Origin: Tubulanus polymorphus
Taxonomy: Eukaryota > Nemertea > Palaeonemertea > Tubulaniformes > Tubulanidae
DNA length: 64,000 bases
Assembly (NCBI RefSeq): GCF_964204645.1
Contig: NC_134030.1
Span: 535,855-599,854 of the forward strand
Direction: 5' to 3'
In this document: one piece after another, positions 35,306 to 46,457 of the stretch
How positions within the stretch are numbered: position 1 is the first letter of the stretch
Layout of the letters: each line of letters opens with the position of its first letter
Made by a program: the position numbers and the translations under genes
Notes under the pieces: model-generated
Databases searched by the model: none
Told to the model about the DNA's origin: nothing
The model's input: the letters and a program-made list of their open reading frames with translations, nothing else

Positions 35306-35660
35306 CGGTCCGGTAATCTCGCAGTTTCTCGCGTGATGTTTGACGTCTCATCCTGTACGCAGTAAAGACGACGAAATATTCGGTCGCTAAGAAACGACGT
35401 TACGTCGCAGGGTATAATTACGTAGGGAGTTCAATCATCGACAGTAACAATCACTGTTCACTGTGTGTCCGTGCATCCGTCACAGATGTAGATTCGAACC
35501 CGGGACTCATTTAAAAATGATTCAATTATATTTTTCTCGACACCAGGAGCCTAAAGAAAATTGAATCGCTTGAATGAATAGCGAATCAACATAAAACTCT
35601 TTGAATTAGAATGTTTATAAACAGCTCAATATTTTAAAAGACTCCACTGATGACTCTGAC
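35306..35660. other. Intergenic, no gene recognised
   Basis: Unique AT-rich sequence next to the 69-bp array. Confidence 0.5.
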
Positions 35661-35664
35661 AATT

Positions 35665-36260
35665 CTTTGTGTCCAGGGATTTTATATTATCTTTACAACA
35701 CGGACTCAGAGTGTTTCATCAATGGTTATAATGACGACAACATCAGTATTCCTGAAGATGACTATTAGGATAAAGTCGAAACGTTGAATAAACTACACTA
35801 GCTCAAGGAATACAGTATTCCTGAAGATGACTATTAGGATATAGTCGAAACGTTGAATAAACTACACTAGCTCAAGGAATACAGTATTCCTGAAGATGAC
35901 TATTAGGATATAGTCGAAATGTTGAATAAACTACACTAGCTCAAGGAATACAGTATTCCTGAAGATGACTATTAGGATAAAGTCGAAACGTTGAATAAAC
36001 TACACTAGCTCAAGGAATACTGTATTCCTGAGGATGACTATTAGGATATAGTCGAAACGTTGAATAAACTACACTAGCTCAAGGAAACATTTCAGACTCT
36101 TTTTATTCTTAGTGTGCAGGGATTTTATATTATATTTGCAACGCGGACTCAGAGTATTTCATCAATGGTTATAATGAGGACAACATCAGTATTCCTGAAG
36201 ATGACAATTAGAATAAAGTCGAAACACTGACTCAATGAAACATTTCAGACTCTCTTTTAT
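35665..36260 (+). repeat. 69-bp satellite array, ~6 units flanked by tail sequences on both sides
   Basis: The tail block (GGGATTTTATATTATCTTTA, CAACACGGACTCAGAGTGTT) occurs both before (35676) and after (36119) the tandem units. The array therefore sits inside a duplicated larger unit. Confidence 0.95.
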
Positions 36261-36394
36261 CAATGATAATGATTTGGTATCATCGTAATCAAACTATTTA
36301 CTGGAATTCTGTTTTGTAATAACCTCAGCATTACAAAGAACACCTTTTCAAACTCGCTTTTACTTCCCGACTAGGAACAGAATTTCCTATATTC

Positions 36395-37525
<1,131 letters not shown>

Positions 37526-37529
37526 ATAT

Positions 37530-37835
37530 GCTAATGTCAGTCAGTCAGCCAGCCAACCATCCAGTCAGCCAGCCAGCCAGCCAGCCAGTCAGTCAGTCAG
37601 TCAGTCAGTCAGTCAGTCAGTCAGTCAGTCAGTCAGTCTCTCAGCTAATCAGCCAGACAGCCAGCCAGTCAGCCAGCCAGTCAGCCAGCCAGCCAGTCAG
37701 TCAGTCAGTCAGTCAGTCAGTCAGTCTCTCAGCTAATCAGCCAGACAGCCAGCCAGTCAGTCAGCCAGCCAGTCAGTCAGCAGTCAGTCAGTCAGTCTCT
37801 CAGCCAGTCAGCCTGCTGCCCAGCCAGTCAGCCTG
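37530..37835. repeat. CAGT/CAGC tetranucleotide repeat
   Basis: Long (CAGT)n with interspersed CAGC and one ~120-bp internal duplication (CAGTCTCTCAGCTAATCAGC near 37634 and 37721). The Ser/Gln frame across it is not a supported gene. Confidence 0.95.
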
Positions 37836-38520
37836 CTGCTATGCGGGTACCAGGTTCATTGCCCTGAAATCCAAACATTAGACACAAAAAATTAAATTAT
37901 CCATTTCAATACGTCGGTGTCTGACTAGTGTCTGTTTGATCATTTTTTTTCTCCAAGGCGCAGCTCAGTATTAGAAATACCAGCGCTGTTGTTGCTGCTG
38001 CTGCTGTATTCTATTGTAATTAATTGTATTATATTCGAAAAGCTCGACGGGAATATAGAACATGAGAAATTACATTTGATGCTGCTGGTTACACGTGCGC
38101 GCGATAGACGAGGTCGTGTGGAGCCACTTTCTAACCGACCCACTCGAGACGAAACGTACGTCGTCTATGGCAGGTGATCCTTCAATTCAATTCAAATTCG
38201 ATAATAAAGTCGTGGTGTTTACGATGAGGGCTATTTCTGCCGATTCAATGATTTCCCTGAATTGATTATCATTATTATTGTTATTTTTATCATTATTCTT
38301 TTTTCTGTCTATATCGGAGACGAACACGTCACACAAAACGGCCCGCGGTCGTCTGCGATGGATTCCGTAGTCTGCAATTTCAAACTTAACAAAAACAACA
38401 CTAGGAAATATAAAACTTCAACTCGTGTCAGAGAACGGGAAAAATACACCAGAAAATATAAACCCTTTTTTTATGCGTCGTTGTCAATATTATACACACA
38501 GTGATCGATTGGTTTTTTTT
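37836..38520. other. Intergenic, no gene recognised
   Basis: Unique AT-rich sequence with a short (CTG) run at 37987-38006. Confidence 0.5.
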
Positions 38521-38524
38521 AAAG

Positions 38525-39938
38525 TTGAATTGAGTCTGGCTTGGCTGGCATATCTGGGTTTAGCTAGACACAACCGTGGTTGAATTGAGTCTGGCTTGGC
38601 TGGCATATCTGGGTTTAGCTAGACACAACCGTGGTTGAATTGAGTCTGGCTTGGCTGGCATATCTGGGTTTAGCTAGACACAACCGTGGTTGAATTGAGT
38701 CTGGCTTGGCTGGTATATCTGGGTTTAGCTAGACACAACCGTGGTTGAATTGAGTCTGGCTTGGCTGGTATATCTGGGTTTAGCTAGACACAACCGTGGT
38801 TGAATTGAGTCTGGCTTGGCTGGCATATCTGGGTTTAGCTAGACAAAACCGTGGTTGAATTGAGTCTGGCTTGGCTGACATATCTGGGTTTAGACACAAC
38901 CGTGGTTGAATTGAGTCTGGCTTGGCTGGCATATCTGGGTTTAGACACAACCGTGGTTGAATTGAGTCTGGCTTGGCTGGCATATCTGGGTTTAGGTAGA
39001 CACAACCGTGGTTGAATTGAGTCTGGCTTGGCTGGCATATCTGGGTTTAGACACAACCGTGGTTGAATTGAGTCTGGCTTGGCTGGTATATCTGGGTTTA
39101 GCTAGACACAACCGTGGTTGAATTGAGTCTGGCTTGGCTGGCATATCTGGGTTTAGCTAGACACAACCGTGGTTGAATTGAGTCTGGCTTGGCTGGCATA
39201 TCTGGGTTTAGCTAGACACAACCGTGGTTGAATTGAGTCTGGCTTGGCTGGCATATCTGGGTTTAGCTAGACACAACCGTGGTTGAATTGAGTCTGGCTT
39301 GGCTGGCATATCTGGGTTTAGCTAGACACAACCGTGGTTGAATTGAGTCTGGCTTGGCTGGCATATCTGGGTTTAGCTAGACACAACCGTGGTTGAATTG
39401 AGTCTGGCTTGGCTGACATATCTGGGTTTAGACACAACCGTGGTTGAATTGAGTCTGGCTTGGCTGACATATCTGGGTTTAGCTAGACACAACCGTGGTT
39501 GAATTGAGTCTGGCTTGGCTGGTATATCTGGGTTTAGCTAGACAAAACCGTGGTTGAATTGAGTCTGGCTTGGCTGGCATATCTGGGTTTAGCTAGACAC
39601 AACCGTGGCTGAATTGAGTCTGGCTTGGCTGGCATATCTGGGTTTAGCTAGACACAACCGTGGTTGAATTGAGTCTGGCTTGGCTGGCATATCTGGGTTT
39701 AGCTAGACACAACCGTGGCTGAATTGAGTCTGGCTTGGCTGGTATATCTGGGTTTAGGTAGACACAACCGTGGCTGAATTGAGTCTGGCTTGGCTGGTAT
39801 ATCTGGGTTTAGCTAGACACAACCGTGGTTGAATTGAGTCTGGCTTGGCTGGTATATCTGGGTTTAGCTAGACACAACCGTGGTTGAATTGAGTCTGGCT
39901 TGGCTGGCATATCCGGGCTTAGACACAACCGTGGTTGA
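38525..39938. repeat. 55-bp minisatellite, ~26 copies
   Basis: Unit TTGAATTGAGTCTGGCTTGG, CTGGCATATCTGGGTTTAGC, TAGACACAACCGTGG. A shorter variant lacks GCTA after TTTA (near 38891, 38940, 39045 and 39430). The copies are almost identical, which suggests recent expansion. Confidence 0.98.
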
Positions 39939-39939
39939 A

Positions 39940-40215
39940 ATTAGCTTGGTACAACTTTGGTAGAACTGGTCCTAGCTAGGCACAGCTTTGGTAGAACTGG
40001 TCGTAGCTAGGCACAGCTTTGGTAAAACTGGTCGTAGCTAGGCACAGCTTTGGTAAAACTGGTCGTAGCTAGGCACAGCTTTGGTAGAACTGGTCCTAGC
40101 TAGGCACAGCTTTGGTAGAACTGGTCCTAGCTAGGCACAGCTGTGGTAGAACTGATCCTAGCTAGGCACAACTGTTGTGGTTCTGGATCTAGGCACAACT
40201 GTGGTATAACTGAGT
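39940..40215. repeat. 31-bp minisatellite, ~8 copies, related to the preceding 55-bp unit
   Basis: Unit TAGCTAGGCACAGCTTTGGT plus AGAACTGGTCC. It shares the TAGCTAG.CACA.C...GGT core with the 55-bp unit and lacks the SCATATCTGGG part. Confidence 0.93.
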
Positions 40216-40442
40216 CTAGAATTCTATTCGTGACTTATTTATCCAATCAAGTTTTAAACACGTTTGTTCTGGTTTTTAAAAACTTTAAAAATAAATCGCT
40301 TTATCCGCACAATACATAAAAGGTTTTAGATTTCGCGGGTGAAAAAGTTAAACCCGAGGGTAAAATATACACCTAGTGCAAGTAAGCCTCGGGTAATCCA
40401 GGTTTAATTCGACACCTCTTTTACACACGATGTCACATCAAT

Positions 40443-40461
40443 ACATCATCATCATCATCAT

Positions 40462-40528
<67 letters not shown>
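40443..40528. repeat. (ATC)n followed by (CAG)n
   Basis: Six ATC triplets, then about 20 CAG triplets. No open gene context. Confidence 0.97.
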
Positions 40529-40724
40529 TGATACCGGTATAGATATTACGTGTTCGATTTAAGTTTTATTTTACTGAAAGAATCTGAGAAGAGAAGTCGC
40601 TTTCTGATTGTAAATCCGCTGCTATGACCTGCCAGGAGTCCGTTCAGCTCGGTATACTGCTGTGACCAGCCAGGAGTCCGTTCAGCTCGGTATGTCTCAA
40701 ATGTTGTCCTTTGTCTCTCGTCGT

Positions 40725-41038
40725 TCCACAGTTCAGGACCCAGTTCCACAGTTCTGGATCCAGTTTCACTGTTCTGTGCCCAGTTCCACTGTCCTGGACC
40801 CAAGTTCCACAGTTCTGGATCCAGTTTCACTGTTCTGTGCCCAGTTCCACTGTTCTGGACCAAAGTTCCACAGTTCTGGATCCAGTTTCACTGTTCTGTG
40901 CCCAGTTCCACTGTCCTGGACCCAAGTTCCACAGTTCTGGATCCAGTTTCACTGTTCTGTGCCCAGTTCCACTGTTCTGGACCAAAGTTCCACAGTTCTG
41001 GATCACGTTCCACAGTTTTGAACTCAGTTCCACATTTA
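40725..41038 (+). repeat. 20-bp GTTCCACAGTTCTGGA minisatellite with ~62-bp higher-order unit
   Basis: Three variant 20-21-bp monomers (AAGTTCCACAGTTCTGGATC, CAGTTTCACTGTTCTGTGCC, CAGTTCCACTGTCCTGGACC) repeat in fixed order, giving a trimeric higher-order repeat. Same family as 33815-34190. Confidence 0.93.
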
Positions 41039-41192
41039 GCTCAGTTAAAACATTTGGAATGGACTAAATATTCATCTAAAATGCATCGTCCAAGAAAAGC
41101 TAGCAAAATAACACTAAATGACACGCTAGTCTCAAACATAGCGCATTGACCATAGTGATTAACACACATGAAAGGTCCTAGCTGTACCGTAA

Positions 41193-41268
41193 CCCTAACC
41201 CTAGCAGGACTCGAACCTGTGACCTCCAGCATGCCAGCCGAGCATGCTAACCACTAGACCATAGATCA
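41193..41268 (-). pseudogene. tRNA-like sequence / tRNA-derived SINE fragment
   Basis: The minus strand has a good A box (TGGTCTAGTGGTTAGCATGC) and B box (GGTTCGAGTCCTGC), but the acceptor arms do not pair. The 3' side runs into TAGGGTTAGGGTTAC. A 16-nt segment of its anticodon arm (TGCTCGGCTGGCATGC) also lies just upstream of the tRNA-Gln at 21.9 kb. Confidence 0.6.
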
Positions 41269-41299
41269 GTAGTGACTGAACATGTTTGTAAGTTTCTCC

Positions 41300-41470
41300 G
41301 ATCAGTGTGGTGACCTCTGGTGACCGGTCAGGTGTGGTCATGGTGACAAGTCAGGTGTGGTGACTATTGACAAGTCAGGTGTGGTGTCTGGTGACCAGTC
41401 AGGTGTGGTAACTGGTGACCAGTCAGGTGTGGTGTCTGGTGACCGGTCAGGGGTGGAGACTGGTCAGTCG
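41300..41470. repeat. Imperfect ~25-bp repeat 'GGTGACCAGTCAGGTGTGGT'
   Basis: Six or seven variants of CAGTCAGGTGTGGTGTCTGG. Confidence 0.85.
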
Positions 41471-43470
41471 CTAACTTTCTCCAATTAGAGGAGCTTCCAG
41501 TGAGGGGAAGTGAGTGAATAATGAAGTAGGACCCACGATCTCAGGGCGACAAGAAGGGAGTCTGGGGCTTTTTAGAAATATCGCCCGCTTGATGCATTTC
41601 AGAAACATCTTTTTTTCGTGATCCTTGCTACAAAACAATGATCCACTATCAAACCGGACTTTTTTGAAAGCAACATATTTACATTTGCACCAGTAGAAAA
41701 AAGCTTACGTCGTTAATCAACCAAAAATTCCTAAATCTTTCTAGAATTTTGGATGTTCGTAAAATCGTATTTTCGTGCGCTGAATACTGAACTCTCATTT
41801 TTGAAAATTGGACAGATTTGTCCAGAGCATCCTGAGCTTCCTGAGTGTCTTGAGTGTCCTCCGGCTGTTGGGCTGGACTATTTCACTATCATATCGAAAT
41901 CATCGTTTGTATTTATTTGTTGTTATTTTTAAGTTTGTCTCGGAATTAAATCCCCGAGTTTGAATTACTCCAATTCGATGTTTAACCACAGTTTGTACCA
42001 GAATTACTCCCAATAACTATCAGTATATACTACATCAAATAAAGTTTGGGCCCACGATCCAATTATATTAATCCTTTAATCCGGTCTTAATCCGCTTTAA
42101 TCCCTATAATCAATTGTCCACAGTTTTTAATATGTTTGTAATTCTGAATTCTAATTGATCGATAGTTTGTTTACAAAATCTAAATCGGTCTTTGTGATGA
42201 TCTGGAATTGCAGAAAATGTTCCCTTATGTAAAATAATTCTGATTTTGATGGTTATAAGTTGTTGTTGTTTTGTCGTATTGTTAATTATGTCTAGGAGTT
42301 AATTATCAATATTCATAGTTTTGCCCCGATCTAAATCGTCGTCCAATTAGACTGATAAATTAAGACATATTTAAGTGCTTGAACAAACTTGCTAATCAAT
42401 ACGACTCTGATATCGATGAGATTTGTGTGCTATAGGCCCGCGAGACCGACTGACCACCGGTCAGTCATCACACCCCACTCGTCCACCTATCTGCCATATC
42501 ACACCTATCACGCAACTCTTTAATTGCTTAATGAGATCACTGATAATTACCGAGATATTAATCAATCTAGGATAATATTTTGGCAGAAATTTCGCTTTGT
42601 TGTCAACGAGTAATTTCTCGATTATTTCTGTTTTTATTCCAATTCTCTGACACTCGATGATTATACATGAAATTACAGATTATTTGACAGACAGTAATTT
42701 TCAATAATTTCATCCATGGCAAGATATGTTTTTACAAGGTTCGGATCAGGTCAGATTGACCATGGACGTATAAACTAGATTTAGATTTAGATTTAGAGAT
42801 CTAGTTTATACGTCCATGGATTGACAGAGGATAGACTAATCAATGTGAGGACTGACACATGAGCCAGTTGCTACACGGTAATATAGGTTAGAATGCCAGT
42901 TCCACAGTTCCACAGTTCCACCAGACCCGGGTCTAAGTAGATATATATATATTATTCAAATGTTTTTGAAATCCGAATTAAACTGTATTAATTGTTGGAA
43001 CTACAAGCGTCAGAAATTTCCAAACGTTTTTCACGTTTTTTTTTTCACCTCCGTATGACATACGACAGTAACCGCTAGCAACAGTAACGTCAGCGTTCCG
43101 GTATTGTTGTTGTTGCTGCTGCAACTACTGCTGCTGGATGCTGTGACGGAGGAGAGAGATGTGTTGTGTGATGGATTCGATTTTAATGTTGGTGCCTCGC
43201 CTGCGGCCTTGTTTCAATTGAATTGTTATTTTATTTTAAACCTTTTGTTTCGTGTCAGTTCAACTGCCTGATAACATTTTATATAATTTATCAATAATAA
43301 ACTTTATTTTCTAGTCCACAAACATTTTAATGCTTTGTTTAGTTTTAATTGTGGTATTTTGTGTGAAGTCGACAATGGACACAAAATCTGATATCAACAT
43401 TCATTTAATGAAAAGGAGTTCGTTATTAGTAACTAATCATAATTTTAATGTCAAGTAAATCGTAATTTCG
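41471..43470. other. Intergenic, no gene recognised apart from a hairpin
   Basis: AT-rich unique sequence. It holds a perfect hairpin at 42760-42819, a few single GTTCCACAGTTCC copies at 42898-42917 and a mixed TTGTTGTTGCTGCTG run near 43104-43134. Confidence 0.55.
42760..42819. repeat. Perfect inverted repeat, 21-bp arms, 18-nt loop
   Basis: The arm at 42760-42780 (CCATGGACG...CTAGAT) is exactly complementary to 42799-42819. The loop is TTAGAT repeats. ATTGA lies directly on both sides (42755-42759 and 42820-42824), like a 5-bp target-site duplication. Confidence 0.9.
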
Positions 43471-44475
43471 ATATCCTAATAGTCAACCTTCAGAAATACT
43501 CTAGTTTCCCGAAGATGGCTATCAGGATATAGCTGCACTAGCTCAAGGAATACAGTATTCCTGAAGATGACTATTAGGATATAGTTGAAAAGTTGAATAA
43601 ACTACACTAGCTCAAGGAATGCAGTATTCCTGAAGATGACTATTGGGATAAAGTCGAAACGTTGAATAAACTACACTAGCTCAAGGAATACAGTATTCCT
43701 GAAGATGACTATTAGGATAAAGTCGAAACGTTGAATAAACTACACTAGCTCAAGGAATACAGTATTCCTGAAGATGACTATTAGGATAAAGTCGAAACGT
43801 TGAATAAACTACACTAGCTCAAGGAATACAGTATTCCTGAAGATGACTATTAGGATAAAGTCGAAACGTTGAATAAACTACACTAGCTCAAGGAATACAG
43901 TATTCCTGAAGATGACTATTAGGATATAGTTGAAACGTTGAATAAACTACACTAGCTCAAGGAATGCAGTATTCCTGAAGATGACTATTAGGATATAGTG
44001 GAAACGTTGAATAAACTACACTAGCTCAAGGAATACAGTATTCCTGAAGATTAATATTAGGATATAGTGGAAACGTTGAATAAACTACACTAGCTCAAGG
44101 AATACAGTATTCCTGAAGATGACTATTAGGATAAAGTCGAAACGTTGAATAAACTACACTAGCTCAAGGAATACAGTATTCCTGAAGATGACTATTAGGA
44201 TAAAGTCGAAACGTTGAATAAACTACACTAGCTCAAGGAATACAGTATTCCTGAAGATGACTATTAGGATAAAGTCGAAACGTTGAATAAACTACACTAG
44301 CTCAAGGAATACAGTATTCCTGAAGATGACTATTAGGATAAAGTCGAAACGTTGAATAAACTACACTAGCTCAAGGAATACAGTATTCCTGAAGATGACT
44401 ATTAGGATAAAGTCGAAACGTTGAATAAACTACACTAGCTCAAGGAAACATTTCAGACTCTTTTTATTCTAAGTG
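43462..44475 (+). repeat. 69-bp satellite array, ~13 units, with an inverted fragment at its start
   Basis: Tandem units from about 43540 to 44448 end in the usual AAACATTTCAGACTCTTTTT tail. Directly before them, 43462-43492 is a reverse-orientation fragment (TCCTAATAGTCA...CTTCAGAAATACT). Confidence 0.97.
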
Positions 44476-46100
44476 AGATTGATTGTTTCATTGATTGCTC
44501 GATTGTTTGATTGATTGCTTGATTGATTGTCAAAACGATTTCTTTTTTAGCAAATTATGATGTGTGTATTTCCAATAAGTCTGTGAAATAGATAGATCTA
44601 TGAATGGCAATGATGATTGGCAGATATCGCGAAGCAAGTGGGTCCTCGATAATAGATTCACACATAATATAAACAACATTTGAAATATAACTGAAATAAA
44701 TACATAACGACTCTATATAGTGTATATAAAACGGTCGTTTTGTCTGGTATTGTTGGCAGACGACTTTGATGATATATCGCGATATCTGTGTTTTTGAATT
44801 ACACGAAGGGAATTTAATCAAAATTTTCCGTCCAACAATGAATTTAATGATCGACGCGTTGTCGTTTATGCCGTGGAATTTTGGTCGGTTTATTTTGATT
44901 CGATTTTTGTGTATTATTCAGTTTTCAAGTGCCCGAACTAAAGCCCGGTCCTAGGTCACCCGACAGGCCGCCCTCTCGTATTGTCGCACTGTCACCATTT
45001 GGCGCCACTCGACACAAGTGAAGTCTTTCAATTTGTGAGTATAAAATTTTTACCGCGGCGTCTTGTAATTTCTTACTTTACGTCGCGCTCCGCGTTCATA
45101 AATCTTCGCTTGTGAGAGAAGAGAGAGAGAGAGGGAGAAAGAGAGAAAGAGAGAGAAGAGAGAGCTAGGTAAGTTGAGCGAGGGAGAGAGAGAGAACGAG
45201 AGAGGTAAAGAGAGAGAGGGAGAGAGAGCTAGGTAAATTGAGCGAGGGAGAGGGAGAGAGCGAGAGAGGTAAAGAGAGCGAGATAGAGGGAGAGAGTGCT
45301 AGGTAAAGAGAGGGGACAGGAACACAGTGGAGAGGGGAAGAGGGAAAGGGGAAAGGACAGGGACAGAGTGAGGGATAGGGACAGGGTGAGGGAGAGTGAG
45401 GGGTAGGGACAGGGCGAGGGTGGGGCGACGACGAGGGCGAGGGACAGGACGAGGGAGAGTGAGGGAAGTGGATGCCCTGAAGACTCGGTTGGTCTACTAC
45501 CGTACATTGGCTTCTCATTCTCATTACAGGCCACTATTGTCAAGAGGATTAACAGGAGTCAAGGATTAACAGATTAAAGGCGATTAGTAAGATCAATGTT
45601 GTGTATTGCAGTGATTACTAGTATTGTTTCAGGCGCCATCAGTAAGAACCCGTGGAAGGTGCGATCTTCACTGGAATACTTATCATTGGAAAACTCTCAA
45701 ACGATCGCTTCGGGAATATTTCTGTGTCTCTGTTGGATTACTATATCTCTGCGTTCTGATTGGTCGATTCAATAAAAAGGCGCGCATTCCGTTTGAAATG
45801 CTGAAATTTCTGTCGTCTGAAAAAAATTTTCTCTTCAAAACTTTCGGTTGATTCGGTTTGCGATAAAGAATAACATTAGCATCAGCAGCAGCAGCAGCAG
45901 CAGCGGTTATCTGAGAGTGTTCGTTCCGCTATCAGCTGATTGGTTGAGGCTGTGTCTACGTCACGCGATCCCGAGCGACCAACCGAATTTCATCCATACT
46001 TTGACGACAATAACCCGTCGTTCAAACCGTCTCCATTGTTGCGTCGACGACACGACTATCCAATCAGCGAGCTTAATTACACCGATGGGCGTGTCGAGCA
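44476..46100. other. Region upstream of Dlx, no other gene recognised
   Basis: Contains a TTGATTGATTGCTTGATTG run (44480-44530), a 350-bp purine-rich tract (45115-45470) and a short (CAG)n near 45884-45904. The short open frames lack domains. Confidence 0.55.
45115..45470. repeat. Purine-rich (GAGA/GGGA) tract
   Basis: G+A-dominated strand with imperfect ~65-bp duplications (GCTAGGTAARTTGAGCGAGG at 45166 and 45228, partial at 45298). Confidence 0.93.
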
Positions 46101-46457
46101 CGACAGTTTGCTGTTAATGTGACGGTCGGAATTTCGCAGATGATGATTTAAGTGCCGGTGTTGGCTAAATCGTCAGTTTAGATTTGAAAGCTATCATAGA
46201 CTCGACTGGCGTACTATATTTAACTAGCAAAATTATACATAATCAACTTGGCGATCAGCGCATCTAGAATATAGTTAGGCGACTGCTATTTACCGGGAAT
46301 TCATCTGCTTGAAAAACTGTTTTCAAATTTCTGGTGTTTTTGCGATACGATTATCGCCTAGATTTTAAATACTGTTCACCGACCGACGGTGAACTTCTGA
46401 AATATTTATCTGAATATTTTCGAACTTGTTTTGCGCGCGCGCTACGTCGATAGTACC
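46101..46457 (+). promoter_or_regulatory. Probable Dlx 5' UTR / proximal upstream region
   Basis: Unique sequence directly before the start codon. CCAAT-type words (GATTGGTTGAGG at 45939-45950) lie just upstream. No TATA box is evident, and the transcription start cannot be placed. Confidence 0.3.

Noticed and set aside
34886-35365. 159-residue and opposite-strand frames
   Set aside because: Translations of the 34-bp minisatellite on both strands.
37528-37881. Ser/Gln-rich 117-residue frame
   Set aside because: CAGT/CAGC microsatellite with no gene context.
38525-40215. CRISPR-like regular repeat array
   Set aside because: There are no unique spacers; units are tandem and contiguous, and the genome is eukaryotic.
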